This document shows, piece after piece, positions 18,712 through 29,024 of a DNA stretch of 64,000 nucleotides. Position 1 is the first letter of the stretch. Each line of letters begins with the position of its first letter. The notes below the pieces were generated by a model that did not search any database, was not told the origin of the DNA, and worked only from the letters and a program-made list of their open reading frames with translations. This DNA comes from Halioglobus sp. (lineage in GTDB: Bacteria; Pseudomonadota; Gammaproteobacteria; Pseudomonadales; Halieaceae). The stretch spans positions 1-64,000 of the forward strand of contig JAGRIE010000009.1 of NCBI GenBank assembly GCA_020443425.1, in the 5' to 3' direction. Both the position numbers and the translations under genes were made by a program.

Positions 18712-18837
18712 CAGTCGGTGTATGTGCGCGCTGTCAGGCGAGTGTACACCATTGGTGTAATACCGTGTTCCATCCAGGTCTCATATTTCCCGCGTTGTCA
18801 GAAACGCTCGCCGGTCCTTTGGGCCGGCTTTTTTTTT
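18712..18837 (+). ncRNA. Candidate ECF-sigma-dependent small RNA (about 126 nt)
   Basis: This span lies between an ECF-type promoter and a strong intrinsic terminator with a nine-T tail, and no conventional gene fits on this strand. It contains a further inverted repeat TACACC-ATT-GGTGTA (18745-18759). The long U tail after a GC-rich hairpin is typical of Hfq-binding sRNAs. The only open frame is 12 codons (18722-18760, ATG to TAA) without a ribosome site. It matches no RNA family I recognise (not 6S, 4.5S, tmRNA or RNase P). It may be a MicA/RybB-like envelope-stress sRNA, which is inference. Confidence 0.45.
18810..18837 (+). terminator. Intrinsic terminator
   Basis: GCCGGTCC (18810-18817), loop TTT and GGGCCGGC (18821-18828) form an 8-bp stem with one G-U pair, followed by nine T residues (18829-18837). 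The T-run orientation serves plus-strand transcription only, so it does not end the minus-strand thioredoxin-like gene. Confidence 0.85.
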
Positions 18838-18839
18838 GT

Positions 18840-19280
18840 TCACCTTTCAGCCTGCTGGGTGGCCTGTACCAGCGATTCCAGCGTCTGCGGCCCGATCAGT
18901 GTCTCCATCAGGTCGCCCTGCGGATTCAGCACAAACGTGGTTGGCAGTACCACCGGCCGCGCCTGTCCCAGCTGCGCCGCCGGGTCCTGCGCCAGGCTGG
19001 TGAATGTGACGCCCAGTTGCTGTCGCTGCTGTTCCAGTTCGTCGCCGGTGGCGCCGTCATAATTGACCCCGAGCACGGTGACATCGGGGTACTCGCTATC
19101 CAGTGTGTTCAGCTCCGGGATCTCCTCAATGCAAGGCTTGCACCACTGCGCCCAGTAGTTGATCACCACCCACTGTCCGCGCAGCTGTTGCAGGGCGTCC
19201 TGGGGTGAGGCGGCGGTGTCCGTGCGCTGCCCACAGGCGGCCACGGTTATTGCGAGAAGACACAAAATCAGGTTTTTCAC
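18840..19280 (-). CDS. Thioredoxin-like (TlpA/ResA family) lipoprotein
   Basis: A 146-residue exported thiol-disulfide protein. The lipobox VAAC gives a lipidated Cys16, and the thioredoxin active site WCKPC has Cys47 and Cys50, with the cis-Pro in VLPTTFV. It probably acts in the periplasm, anchored to a membrane, as a reductant of disulfides. Its ATG overlaps the 3' end of the yihY gene by four bases, so the two are co-translated. A thioredoxin gene near yihY is also seen in Pseudomonas. Confidence 0.88.
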   Translation of the reverse strand: MKNLILCLLAITVAACGQRTDTAASPQDALQQLRGQWVVINYWAQWCKPCIEEIPELNTLDSEYPDVTVLGVNYDGATGDELEQQRQQLGVTFTSLAQDPAAQLGQARPVVLPTTFVLNPQGDLMETLIGPQTLESLVQATQQAER

Positions 19281-20506
19281 TGTTCAAATAATTCCGCGAG
19301 GTTGGTGTTTAGCAATTGGCGTTGATCCCTGCGCTGGTCGAGCAGCAGGGTGTAGGCGGAGCGCTGCCAGTCACTGTCCAGCGCCAGCTCCTGCCCTTCC
19401 AGGGACTGCTCATTCTCCACCCATTCTTTCAACTGCCACAGTGGCACGGTATGAAGATCCCTGCACAACAGGTAGTGACCCTTGGCGTTCTCCGTGATGA
19501 GTTTTTCGCGCAGGAAGATATCGCGCAGTATGCCCCAGGTCACACTGTCGAGCCCGCTGATGATCTCGTGGCGTCGCTTCAGCAGCTCCAGTTCGCGAAC
19601 CGCCTCGCCAGTCTGCTGTTTTTGCCAGAATACCGAGAGTACCTCAAGGGCCTTGATAACTATCGGGCGCTTGGCCTGGTCATCACTTTCGTAGGCAGAC
19701 AGGCTGTGGACCAGGATGCCACCCATCAGGACGATATTCCACGACAGGTATATCCACAGCAAGAACAGGGGTACAGCGGCAAATGCACCGTAGATAAATG
19801 TGTAGTTGGAGCCCACCACCAGTTTGGTGAACAGGCCGCGTGCAGCGTGGAATGCCAGCGTGGTGAACAGGCCGCCCACCAACGCGTGTTTGAAAGGCAC
19901 CGGGCAATTGGGCACAGCGGCGTATATGAGGCTGAATCCGATCAGGCTCAGCACCAGCGGCGAGGCCTGCACCAGGTAGGCCTTGACGCCGAGGATATCG
20001 AGGCTGTCGAGCACATGGGCGGCGGATGATAGGTAAGTGCTGAGGCCGAGCGCGAGGCCGATGGTCACCGGTGTCAGGGTCAGCACAGCCCAGTACAGCA
20101 GGAAGCTGGACAGTGGGCTGCGGTTCTCTCGCGCGCGCCAGATGTTGTTGAAGGCGTGCTCGATGTTGCGCAGCATGATGATCGCGGTGACCAGCAGGAA
20201 GCCGATACCGGGGCCGGTCAGGTTTTTCGCCTGCTGGGAAAACTCATTCAGGTACTGCTCGATATTCGCGCTGCTCTGCGGCACCAGGTGCTCAAACAGC
20301 AGTGCCTGCATCTGTTCCTCCGCGCCCTGGAACGCGGGGATGGCGGATGCCATGGTGTACAGCACGGTCAGCAGCGGTACCAGCGCGAACAGGCTCATAT
20401 AGGTCAGGGCAGCGGCATTTTCCGAACAGCGATCCGCGAGGAAGCGCGTGACGAGGTAGCGGATGCGGCGTCCCGCTTCGCCGAATGTGGGTGTGGGAAA
20501 CTTCAT
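19277..20506 (-). CDS. yihY: YihY/BrkB family inner membrane protein (UPF0761)
   Basis: A 409-residue protein with about six transmembrane segments in the first 290 residues, then a cytosolic C-terminal part of about 120 residues. FLADRCSENAAALTYMSLFALVPLLTV near the N-terminus and GSNYTFIYGAFAAVPLFLLWIYLSW are family hallmarks. It was once called ribonuclease BN, which was an error for this family; the real role is unknown. The ATG at 20506 begins the typical KFPTPTF N-terminus; a longer frame to 20602 is not supported. Confidence 0.88.
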   Translation of the reverse strand: MKFPTPTFGEAGRRIRYLVTRFLADRCSENAAALTYMSLFALVPLLTVLYTMASAIPAFQGAEEQMQALLFEHLVPQSSANIEQYLNEFSQQAKNLTGPGIGFLLVTAIIMLRNIEHAFNNIWRARENRSPLSSFLLYWAVLTLTPVTIGLALGLSTYLSSAAHVLDSLDILGVKAYLVQASPLVLSLIGFSLIYAAVPNCPVPFKHALVGGLFTTLAFHAARGLFTKLVVGSNYTFIYGAFAAVPLFLLWIYLSWNIVLMGGILVHSLSAYESDDQAKRPIVIKALEVLSVFWQKQQTGEAVRELELLKRRHEIISGLDSVTWGILRDIFLREKLITENAKGHYLLCRDLHTVPLWQLKEWVENEQSLEGQELALDSDWQRSAYTLLLDQRRDQRQLLNTNLAELFEQ

Positions 20507-20607
20507 GCCGGCATTATGGCATGAACTGCCAGCCCCCTGCATAGAGATAACAGGTCCGCACTTTGGGGCGATACCCGGTCCGGCGCAGCGAGACAGGGCC
20601 AAAGGTT

Positions 20608-20616
20608 TGTTATACT
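20608..20616 (+). promoter_or_regulatory. Extended -10 promoter for the arsC-wrbA-DUF2069-sppA operon
   Basis: TGTTATACT (TG-n-TATACT) lies 44 bases before the arsC ATG, with no clear -35. The next three genes overlap or abut, so this would serve all four. Confidence 0.5.
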
Positions 20617-20660
20617 CTGCCGCGATTCACCGGCTTCCAACACCACAGCGGAATGTAGAT

Positions 20661-21983
<1,323 letters not shown>

Positions 21984-21987
<4 letters not shown>

Positions 21988-23837
21988 GTAAACCGTCGCT
22001 GTTGCGTCGCATATTGGCAGGAATATGGCGAGCCATCACCCGTATCAGGTTGGCGATGTCAAACATCCTGTTCCTGGTGATGATCGCACTTATCTACTTC
22101 GTTTATATCGGGGGCACGCCGGAGCCGCTGCCCGAGAAAGCCGCACTGCTGCTGAACGTGAGTGGCAGGGTCGTCGACCAGCGATCGGAGATCAATCCGC
22201 TGCAGGCGCTGATGGTGCAGCCCTCGCCAGCCAGTCACGAGGTACTGCTGCGCGACCTGATCGAGTCTATCGATTACGCGGCCAGCGACCCCGCGATCAA
22301 TTCGCTGGTAATGGAACTGGACAACCTCGTTTACGTGGGCATCAGCAAAACGCAGGAAATCCTCCCCGCACTGGAGCGCTTTCGCGCTGCGGGCAAGCCC
22401 ATTATTGCGATCGGTGACTACTACACACAGGATCAATACCTGCTCGCCAGCTACGCGGATACGGTGATCTCGCATCCGATGGGCGGCGTGGCGCTGGAGG
22501 GATACAGCAACTACAACAATTACTTCCGCCAGGCGCTGGAAAAGCTCTCGGTGGATGTCCATATCTTTCGCGCCGGCGACCACAAGTCGGCGGTGGAGCC
22601 ATTTATCCGCGATGATATGTCGCCGGGGGAGAAGCGCGTCACCCGGCGCTGGCTGGACAACCTGTGGGGGCAGTACACGCGGTTGGTGGAGAGCCAGCGC
22701 AAGCTGCCCCCCGGCGCGGTGGATGACTTCGTCAACCATTACGCCGAGCGGCTGCTCAGCGAGGGAGGGGATGCGGCGCAGGCAGCACTGAAAGCCGGGC
22801 TGGTGGATGAATTGCTGGGCCGCCGCGAGGGCAATGAGTACCTGGTGGAACTGGTCGGTGCAAGCAATGACGACGGGCTGTACGAGGCGATCGAGTTCGA
22901 GCGCTATGTGGCGCGCAAGCGGCCGCTGGAATTGGGCGGCACCGAGGCCGATCGCGTCGCGGTGATCACTGCTGAGGGCAATATTGTGCCCGGTGACCAG
23001 CCCCCCGGCACAATTGGTGGCGACTCCCTGGCGCGCCTGATTCGCGGCGCGGTGGAGGCGGACGGCGTCAAGGCCATTGTGCTGCGGGTCGATAGCGGCG
23101 GCGGCAGTATGTTCGCCTCGGAGATCATCCGGCAGCAACTGTTGCACGCACAGGGAATGGGGATCCCCGTAGTGGTATCCATGGGGGCTGTGGCGGCCTC
23201 CGGTGGCTACTATATCGCGGCCGAGGCGGATGAAATCTGGGCCACGCCCGCGACAATCACCGGCAGTATCGGCGTTTTCGCCGTGTTTCCGACCTTTGAG
23301 AACCTGTTACAGCGCGTAGGTATCTACACCGACGGCGTTGGTACCACGGAGTTGGCCGGCTCGCTGCGCGCCGACAGGAACCTGAGTCCCGAGGTGGTGA
23401 CTGCGCTGAACAGCAATGTGGATTTTGCCTACAGGAGCTTTCTGGATATTGTGGCACAGGGTCGCGGTATGAGCCTGGCGCAGGTCAAGCCGCTGGCTGA
23501 GGGCCGTGTCTGGTGTGCGGAGGATGCGCTGGATTCCGGGCTGATCGACAATGTCGGCAGCCTGCAGGACGCGATCGCCGCGGCGGCGAAGCTTGCCAAT
23601 GTGAGCGACTATGAGATCGAGTATGTCGAACCGCCGCTGTCGCCGCGCGATATGCTGATGAAACAACTGGCCAAAAGTGTCGGCAGCCTCGATCTCCATG
23701 TCTGGGGTGGCGATGGTCTGAGCGTGGCGCTGTCGGGACTGTTGGGGCCAGTGCGCGAGGCGGTAGGGGAGCTGGGTGCATTACAGGACCCGGCTAACCT
23801 CTATATGCGGTGTATCAGTTGCGGGGCGATTCGCTAG
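21984..23837 (+). CDS. sppA: Signal peptide peptidase SppA, 67 kDa type
   Basis: A 617-residue inner membrane serine protease that cuts up leftover signal peptides. One N-terminal anchor (about 27-42) precedes tandem SppA domains. The catalytic dyad is split between them as in E. coli: Lys201 in AGDHKSAVEPF and Ser406 in GAVAASGGYY. Its ATG overlaps the end of the DUF2069 gene. Co-transcription with wrbA and arsC hints at envelope or redox stress use, which is inference. Confidence 0.94.
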
Positions 23838-23846
23838 CCGTCGCTG

Positions 23847-26800
23847 TCAGCTCTGCGCCACCGCGTCGCCCGATGAGTTTTCCCTGCCTGCCCGCCAGCT
23901 GGCGAGGTCTTCCAGGATCATGTAGAGGCAGGGAATCAGCAGCAGCGTAATCACGGTAGCGAACACGATGCCATAGGCCAGCGAGATGGCCATTGGGACC
24001 AGCATCTCCGCCTGGGCGGTGCGCTCGGACAGCATCGGGATCAGTCCGAAAAACGTCGTCAGCGAAGTCAGCAGAATGGCCCGGAAGCGCCGCGTTCCGG
24101 CGTCGATCACGGCGTTGAAACGGTCGACGCCATCGGCGATAGCCTTGTTGACGAAGTCCACCAGGATCAGGCTGTCATTGACCACGACACCACTCAGGGC
24201 GATTACACCCATCAGCGACATCATGCTCAGCGGGTAGCCGGATACCCAGTGGCCGAAGATCGCCCCAATCATGCCAAACGGGATCACCCCCATGATGATC
24301 AGCGGTTGTAGATACGATTTGGTCGGGATGGCCAGCAGCGCGTAGATACCGAACAGGGCCAGTGGAAACCCTACCATCATACTGACTGCCATCTTGGACT
24401 CTTCCTCGGCCATGCCGGAAATGGCGTAGCGCAGCCCCGGGTATTTCTTCTGCAGGGCCGGCAGTACATTGGCCTCTATATCGGCGATGACCTTGTCGGG
24501 TTCGACCTCCCGCTTGTTCGCCTCGGCGGTGATCTCCGCGGCGCGCTGGTAGTTGATGCGGGTCGCCTTCAGCAGACCCTGCTTCACCTCAAGGCGTGCC
24601 ACTGTCTCAAACGGCACCTCGTCGCCGGACGGGGTGCGGATAAACATATTGTTCAGGCTGTTGACGTTTTCCCTGTCTGTTTTCGGGTAGCGCACCATGA
24701 CCTTGATTTCATCGATGCCGCGCTGCACACGCTGTGCCTCGGCCCCGTAAAACGCGTGCCGCACCTGGCTGCCGAGGTCATAGCGCGTGATGCCCAGTGA
24801 CTCCGCCTCCGGTAACAACTCCAGGTGGAATTCGTCGGCGGTGTCGCTGACGCCATTGCGGATATCGTAGATGCCGGTGTAGTGGCCCATCGCCTCTTCC
24901 AGGTCTGTCGCCGCCTCGCGCAGGGTGTCGATATCCTTGTGCATCAGGTCAAAGGCGATTGAGGGACCCATCTGGGGGCCGTCGGCGCTGCGGATGGCGA
25001 ACACCTCCGCGCCGTGAATCCGGCCAACCTCCTGGCGCCACATCTCCTGCACATCGCGGGTGCTGATGGTGCGTTCGTCCTCTTTGGTCAGTTCGACGTC
25101 GATACGGCCGTTGATGCGGTCGTAGCCATAGGTGGCCATGTGGTTAAGCAGGCGCTCGTCTGTCCCGCTCTCGCGGCGGTAGCGCTCCTCCATGGTGTGG
25201 AACGCCGCTGCAATTTTGGCCACGGCTTCCAGCGTTCGCGCTTCGGCAGCGCCTTCGGCCATGCGCAATTCAACCTGCAGGAACTCGCCGGGGGTGTCGG
25301 GAGACAGCACTGTGCGTACCGCGCCGCCGGCCAGCAATCCGCAGGACAGGATCAACAGTGAGATGAAGAACGCCAGGGTCACATAGCGATTGCTGACACA
25401 CTTGATCATGAAGGGTTTGTAGCGGTACATCACGAAATGGTAGAGCAGCCAGTTCACTTCTTCCTGCACGCGGTCGATGCGCAGCAACAGCCGATTTTTA
25501 GTGGGTTTGCTGTGCGCGAGGTGCGCCGGGAGAATCCACTTGGACTCCACCAGCGAAAAACACAGGCAGAGGATCACAACCCAGCCGCAGGCTGCGGGAA
25601 AGGCACCGAACACACCCTGTACAAACAGTGTGGGCAAAAACGCCATAATTGTGGTGAGCACCCCGAATGTGGCCGGGGTGGAGACGCGATAGACGCCGCG
25701 CACCACACTCTCTACGCTGTGCCCGGATTTCTCCTGCTCGCTGTATGCACTCTCTCCCATGATGATCGCGTCATCGACGACGATACCGAGCACCAGAATG
25801 AAGCCAAAAATACTGATCATGTCCAGGCTGGCGTGGATGTAGGGGGTGTTGATCATCGCCATTGCGCCGAGGAAGCACACCGGTATTCCCATCATGACCC
25901 AGAACGCCAGTTTGATCTCCAGAAACAGGGCCAGGATGATGAAGACCAGCAGCGCACCCATCGCCAGGTTTTTCACCATCATGCCGAGGCGGCCCTCGAG
26001 GTAGTAGGTGGCGTCATTCCAGACATCCAGCGTGACACCCTGTGGCAGATGCCCGGTGCGCTCTGCGACGAAGGCCTTGGCGGCATCGGCGGTTTCGATA
26101 ATGTCCTGGGTGCCCATCGCAAACACATTGATACCGAGTGAGTAGACACCGTTGAATGCGGCAAAGCCAGCTGCGTCGACGAAGCCGTCCGCCACTGTGG
26201 CGATATCGCCCAGCAACAGGCGCGTGCCGTCCGGCCAGGTCTTCAGGACAATGCTCTCGAACTCCTGCTGGTTGTAGGCCTGGCCTGTGGTGCGCAGCAT
26301 GATTTCGCCGTTCTCTGTGCGCACGGAGCCGGCGGGCAGATCCAGTGAGGACGCGGAGATGATATTGGCAACGTCGCCCAGGGTGAGGTGGTACTCGCGC
26401 AGCAGCGGTTCGGATATCTCGATCGCTATTTCGTAGTCGCGGGCGCCGACCACCGTAGCGCCGGAGATTTCCGGATAGGTAAGCAACTCGCGTCGGATAT
26501 CGTCAGCCAGTGATTTCAGGCTGCGCTCGTCGATGTCGCCGGACAGCTGCAGGGTCAGCGCCGGGAACATGACCTCGGGCTGGCTGACGATAGGCTTTTC
26601 GGCTTCCTGCGGAAAATGCTGTATGCCGTCAATCCGGTTGCGGATGTCGGCCATCAATTTGGTGAGGTCCACACCGTCGCGCGGGTCGATCATGATTCGC
26701 GCACCGGATTCGAAGGAGTCGGATTCGACGCGCTTGATGCCCTCGACGTCGTTGATGGCCTCCTCAATTTTCAGCACCACGCCCTGTTCAACCTCCTCGG

Positions 26801-26987
26801 GTGCCGCGCCGGGGTAGGCCACATTGATAAAAATCACTTCGATTTCAATGGCGGGAAACATTGCGCGCTGTATCGTGAACGCTGAGCCCAGGCCCACCAC
26901 GATAATAATCAGCATCAGCAGGTTGGAGGCGACCGGGTTGTGCGCGAACCAGGCGATAATCCCTTTCTTGTTGGGCGGCTGGTGCAT
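23847..26987 (-). CDS. RND efflux permease (AcrB/HAE1-like)
   Basis: A 1046-residue proton-driven RND pump with the duplicated layout: an N-terminal helix (WFAHNPVASNLLMLIIIVV), a large periplasmic loop, helices 2-6, a second helix 7 and loop, and final helices. The proton-relay Asp pair is visible in LGIVVDDAIIMGE (TM4). The sequence is nearer the broad AcrB/D/F family than metal-type CusA. Its ATG overlaps the adaptor stop by one base (TGATG). No outer membrane factor gene is adjacent, so it would have to use a TolC-like protein from elsewhere. Confidence 0.92.
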   Translation of the reverse strand: MHQPPNKKGIIAWFAHNPVASNLLMLIIIVVGLGSAFTIQRAMFPAIEIEVIFINVAYPGAAPEEVEQGVVLKIEEAINDVEGIKRVESDSFESGARIMIDPRDGVDLTKLMADIRNRIDGIQHFPQEAEKPIVSQPEVMFPALTLQLSGDIDERSLKSLADDIRRELLTYPEISGATVVGARDYEIAIEISEPLLREYHLTLGDVANIISASSLDLPAGSVRTENGEIMLRTTGQAYNQQEFESIVLKTWPDGTRLLLGDIATVADGFVDAAGFAAFNGVYSLGINVFAMGTQDIIETADAAKAFVAERTGHLPQGVTLDVWNDATYYLEGRLGMMVKNLAMGALLVFIILALFLEIKLAFWVMMGIPVCFLGAMAMINTPYIHASLDMISIFGFILVLGIVVDDAIIMGESAYSEQEKSGHSVESVVRGVYRVSTPATFGVLTTIMAFLPTLFVQGVFGAFPAACGWVVILCLCFSLVESKWILPAHLAHSKPTKNRLLLRIDRVQEEVNWLLYHFVMYRYKPFMIKCVSNRYVTLAFFISLLILSCGLLAGGAVRTVLSPDTPGEFLQVELRMAEGAAEARTLEAVAKIAAAFHTMEERYRRESGTDERLLNHMATYGYDRINGRIDVELTKEDERTISTRDVQEMWRQEVGRIHGAEVFAIRSADGPQMGPSIAFDLMHKDIDTLREAATDLEEAMGHYTGIYDIRNGVSDTADEFHLELLPEAESLGITRYDLGSQVRHAFYGAEAQRVQRGIDEIKVMVRYPKTDRENVNSLNNMFIRTPSGDEVPFETVARLEVKQGLLKATRINYQRAAEITAEANKREVEPDKVIADIEANVLPALQKKYPGLRYAISGMAEEESKMAVSMMVGFPLALFGIYALLAIPTKSYLQPLIIMGVIPFGMIGAIFGHWVSGYPLSMMSLMGVIALSGVVVNDSLILVDFVNKAIADGVDRFNAVIDAGTRRFRAILLTSLTTFFGLIPMLSERTAQAEMLVPMAISLAYGIVFATVITLLLIPCLYMILEDLASWRAGRENSSGDAVAQS

Positions 26988-28267
26988 CAGCCGCCCTCGC
27001 CGTTACTTTCTGCAGGCTCAACCGCGGCGGTCACTTTATCCACTTTCTTGGTGTCCGGCAGTGATTTCGGGCGGCCGTGTTGGTCCAGCTGGTTGGTCGG
27101 TGTGCTGGATTGTATCTGTACTTCGGAGCTGTCGAAGGAGCTGTCCAGTGTCGTCAGCGACACCCTGTCACCATTGTCCAGACCATCGCTGACGTAGACG
27201 ACGTCGCCGCCCGTGCGCAGCAGGGTCACCTGGCGATTGCGCAGGTGGCCGCTGTCGTCCACCACCCACAGGTTATTGCCGGCGCGCATGACAAAGCGGG
27301 GCAGTGTCACGATGTCGGCCAGTTCCCGGCCCTCTATGTTGGCATTGACGAACGTGCCGATCCTGAGTGGCTCGGTTCCCGGTTTGTGCCGGGCGTAGGG
27401 ATCCTTGATGCGCGCGACTGCATAGAGCACACGGGAGCGCTCGTCGAACACACCTTCGGTGCGGTGCAGTTGCGCTGTCCAGTGCTTTACCTCACCGCCG
27501 ACATCGGTGTAGAGATCAATCGGTGAGCCGTCGTTGGTGCCCTCCAGGCCGGGAAGCTCCAGATAAGCCAGCTTGTTCTGCGGGATGGGCAGACGGATTT
27601 CGGCATACTCCACGGAGAAGATATCCGCCAGCGGACTGCCGGCCGCGACAAACTGCCCCAGTTCGACATGCTTGTCCCGGATCAGCGCGTCATAGGGCGC
27701 CCGGATGCGGGTCCGTTCGAGGTTGTCGCGGGCAGTGTTGAGGTCCGCCTGCGCCGCCAGCATCTGCGACTGCGCCTGTTCCAGCTGTGGCTTGCGCAGG
27801 TAGAGATCCTTTGCCTCCTGGCTGCGCTGGCTGCCTGTGGGGAGTTTCTGCCACTCCCTCTCCGCGACCTGGGCCCGGCCTTTTTCCTGGGCGAGGTTGC
27901 TCTGGGCCGACTTCAGGGCGGCCTCCGCGCGCAGCAGGTTGGTCTCGTAATCGCGGGGGTCGATGCGCAGCATCACCTCGCCCTTGGTGACGAAACCGCC
28001 GACGGCGAACGAGGGCGAGACCTCGATGATACGCCCGTTAACCTCGGACAGGATGGAGGTCTCCTGCATCGGGGACACCGTGCCCTGGGCCTGCACTTCA
28101 ATGCGCAGGTTTTCCTTGACCACTTCAGCGACGTCGACGGAGACCGGTTGGTGAGCGGGTTCGGCGATACTGGCAGGGGGGCGATTCAGGTACAGCAGCG
28201 TGGTGATACCGGTTGCGACCGCCAGCAGCACAACTGAGACCAGAACTTGCTTTTTTCTTGAGATCAC
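26987..28267 (-). CDS. RND efflux periplasmic adaptor (membrane fusion protein)
   Basis: A 426-residue HlyD/AcrA-type adaptor. From the GTG at 28267 an N-terminal membrane anchor (VLVSVVLLAVATGITTLL) is followed by a barrel-sandwich hybrid half (TVSPMQETSILSEVNGRIIEV), an alpha-hairpin of about 100 residues (EAALKSAQSNLAQEKGR to DLNTARDNLERT) and the matching lipoyl half (RIRAPYDALI). It joins the permease to an outer membrane channel. The start codon is the weakest point: upstream codons continue open but antisense to the maoC gene. Confidence 0.88.
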   Translation of the reverse strand: MISRKKQVLVSVVLLAVATGITTLLYLNRPPASIAEPAHQPVSVDVAEVVKENLRIEVQAQGTVSPMQETSILSEVNGRIIEVSPSFAVGGFVTKGEVMLRIDPRDYETNLLRAEAALKSAQSNLAQEKGRAQVAEREWQKLPTGSQRSQEAKDLYLRKPQLEQAQSQMLAAQADLNTARDNLERTRIRAPYDALIRDKHVELGQFVAAGSPLADIFSVEYAEIRLPIPQNKLAYLELPGLEGTNDGSPIDLYTDVGGEVKHWTAQLHRTEGVFDERSRVLYAVARIKDPYARHKPGTEPLRIGTFVNANIEGRELADIVTLPRFVMRAGNNLWVVDDSGHLRNRQVTLLRTGGDVVYVSDGLDNGDRVSLTTLDSSFDSSEVQIQSSTPTNQLDQHGRPKSLPDTKKVDKVTAAVEPAESNGEGG

Positions 28268-28346
28268 AATAGCTACCAGAATGAGTGCGTGAGAATTGGA
28301 CGCCGAAGACACACCAGAGGCAGACCACCAAGCTTCAAGGGGCGCA

Positions 28347-28355
28347 GTTATACCA
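28347..28355 (-). promoter_or_regulatory. Extended -10 promoter for the RND operon
   Basis: On the minus strand TGGTATAAC (TG-n-TATAAC) lies about 80 bases before the adaptor GTG. No -35 is evident. Confidence 0.4.
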
Positions 28356-28389
28356 TATTTCGCCGCCTGAAAACTGTTAAATACTGGTA

Positions 28390-28408
28390 ATGAACATCCG
28401 CGGTTCAT
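28390..28408. repeat. Inverted repeat between the RND and MaoC promoters
   Basis: ATGAAC (28390-28395) and GTTCAT (28403-28408) are perfect inverted repeats with a 7-base spacer, between the two divergent -10 elements. This size and position fit a TetR-type operator. No regulator gene is adjacent. Confidence 0.4.
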
Positions 28409-28441
28409 CCCTGAATCTGCGGTCAAAGTCGCGTTTTCCGA

Positions 28442-28450
28442 TGGTATAGT
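28442..28450 (+). promoter_or_regulatory. Extended -10 promoter for the MaoC gene
   Basis: TGGTATAGT (TG-n-TATAGT) is 34 bases before the ATG of the MaoC-type gene; no -35 match. Confidence 0.45.
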
Positions 28451-28483
28451 GTCGGTCGTTTCCAAATCAGTGGACAGAGAGCT

Positions 28484-28939
28484 ATGACAACGATATTTGA
28501 AAATCCGGCGGCGCTGCTGGCCGCCGTGGGCCAGCATCTGGGTTACAGCGAGTGGGAGGAGATTGACCAGCAGCGCATCGATTGTTTTGCCGACGCCACC
28601 GGTGATCACCAGTGGATCCATGTGGACCCTGTTAAGGCGGCTGCGGGGCCGTTTGGCAAGACGATTGCCCACGGTTATCTCACCCTGTCGATGGCCAACC
28701 TGTTCCTGCCGCAAATCATGCGTGTCGAGAACACCTCCATGGGGGTCAACTACGGTTGTGAGAAGGTGCGATTTCCGGCGGCGGTGCCGGTGGGGAGCAG
28801 GATCCGCGGCGGCGGCGAAATCCTCAGCGCCGAGGAGGTCAAGGGCGGCGTGCAGGTCGTGGTGCGCATGACGATCGAGATCGAGGGGGGTGACCGCCCC
28901 GCGTGTGTGCTCGATACCATCAGCCGCTTTTTCCCCTGA
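28484..28939 (+). CDS. MaoC-like (R)-specific enoyl-CoA hydratase
   Basis: A 151-residue single hot-dog protein. DATGDHQWIHVDP carries the hydratase 2 catalytic pair Asp41 and His46, and AHGYLTLSM follows as in PhaJ/MaoC enzymes. It hydrates trans-2-enoyl-CoA to (R)-3-hydroxyacyl-CoA. Nearby acyl-CoA type genes (Nudix, thiolase, DUF35) suggest fatty acid or steroid side-chain degradation, which is inference. It is followed by the Nudix gene after 85 bases. Confidence 0.88.
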   Translation: MTTIFENPAALLAAVGQHLGYSEWEEIDQQRIDCFADATGDHQWIHVDPVKAAAGPFGKTIAHGYLTLSMANLFLPQIMRVENTSMGVNYGCEKVRFPAAVPVGSRIRGGGEILSAEEVKGGVQVVVRMTIEIEGGDRPACVLDTISRFFP

Positions 28940-29024
28940 TATTCCGGGGCGTTCCGGTGACCGGCCCAGACCCGACAGGCAGTGGCAGTAGACTGCGCCA
29001 TTTCGTAGTAGAAGAGGTATTTGC

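Noticed and set aside
18677-18760. ECF promoter as the promoter of a protein gene
   Set aside because: Only a 12-codon frame without a ribosome site lies between the promoter and the terminator, so a normal coding gene is excluded. A peptide leader is not fully excluded.
18810-18837. The terminator as the end of the thioredoxin-like lipoprotein gene
   Set aside because: The T-run is on the wrong side for minus-strand transcription; it only works for a plus-strand RNA.
22059-23147. Long open frame (362 codons) on the minus strand inside sppA
   Set aside because: It lies fully antisense to sppA, whose motifs and length are clear. The translation is His/Gln/Arg-rich without any family motif, as expected for a shadow of GC-rich coding DNA.
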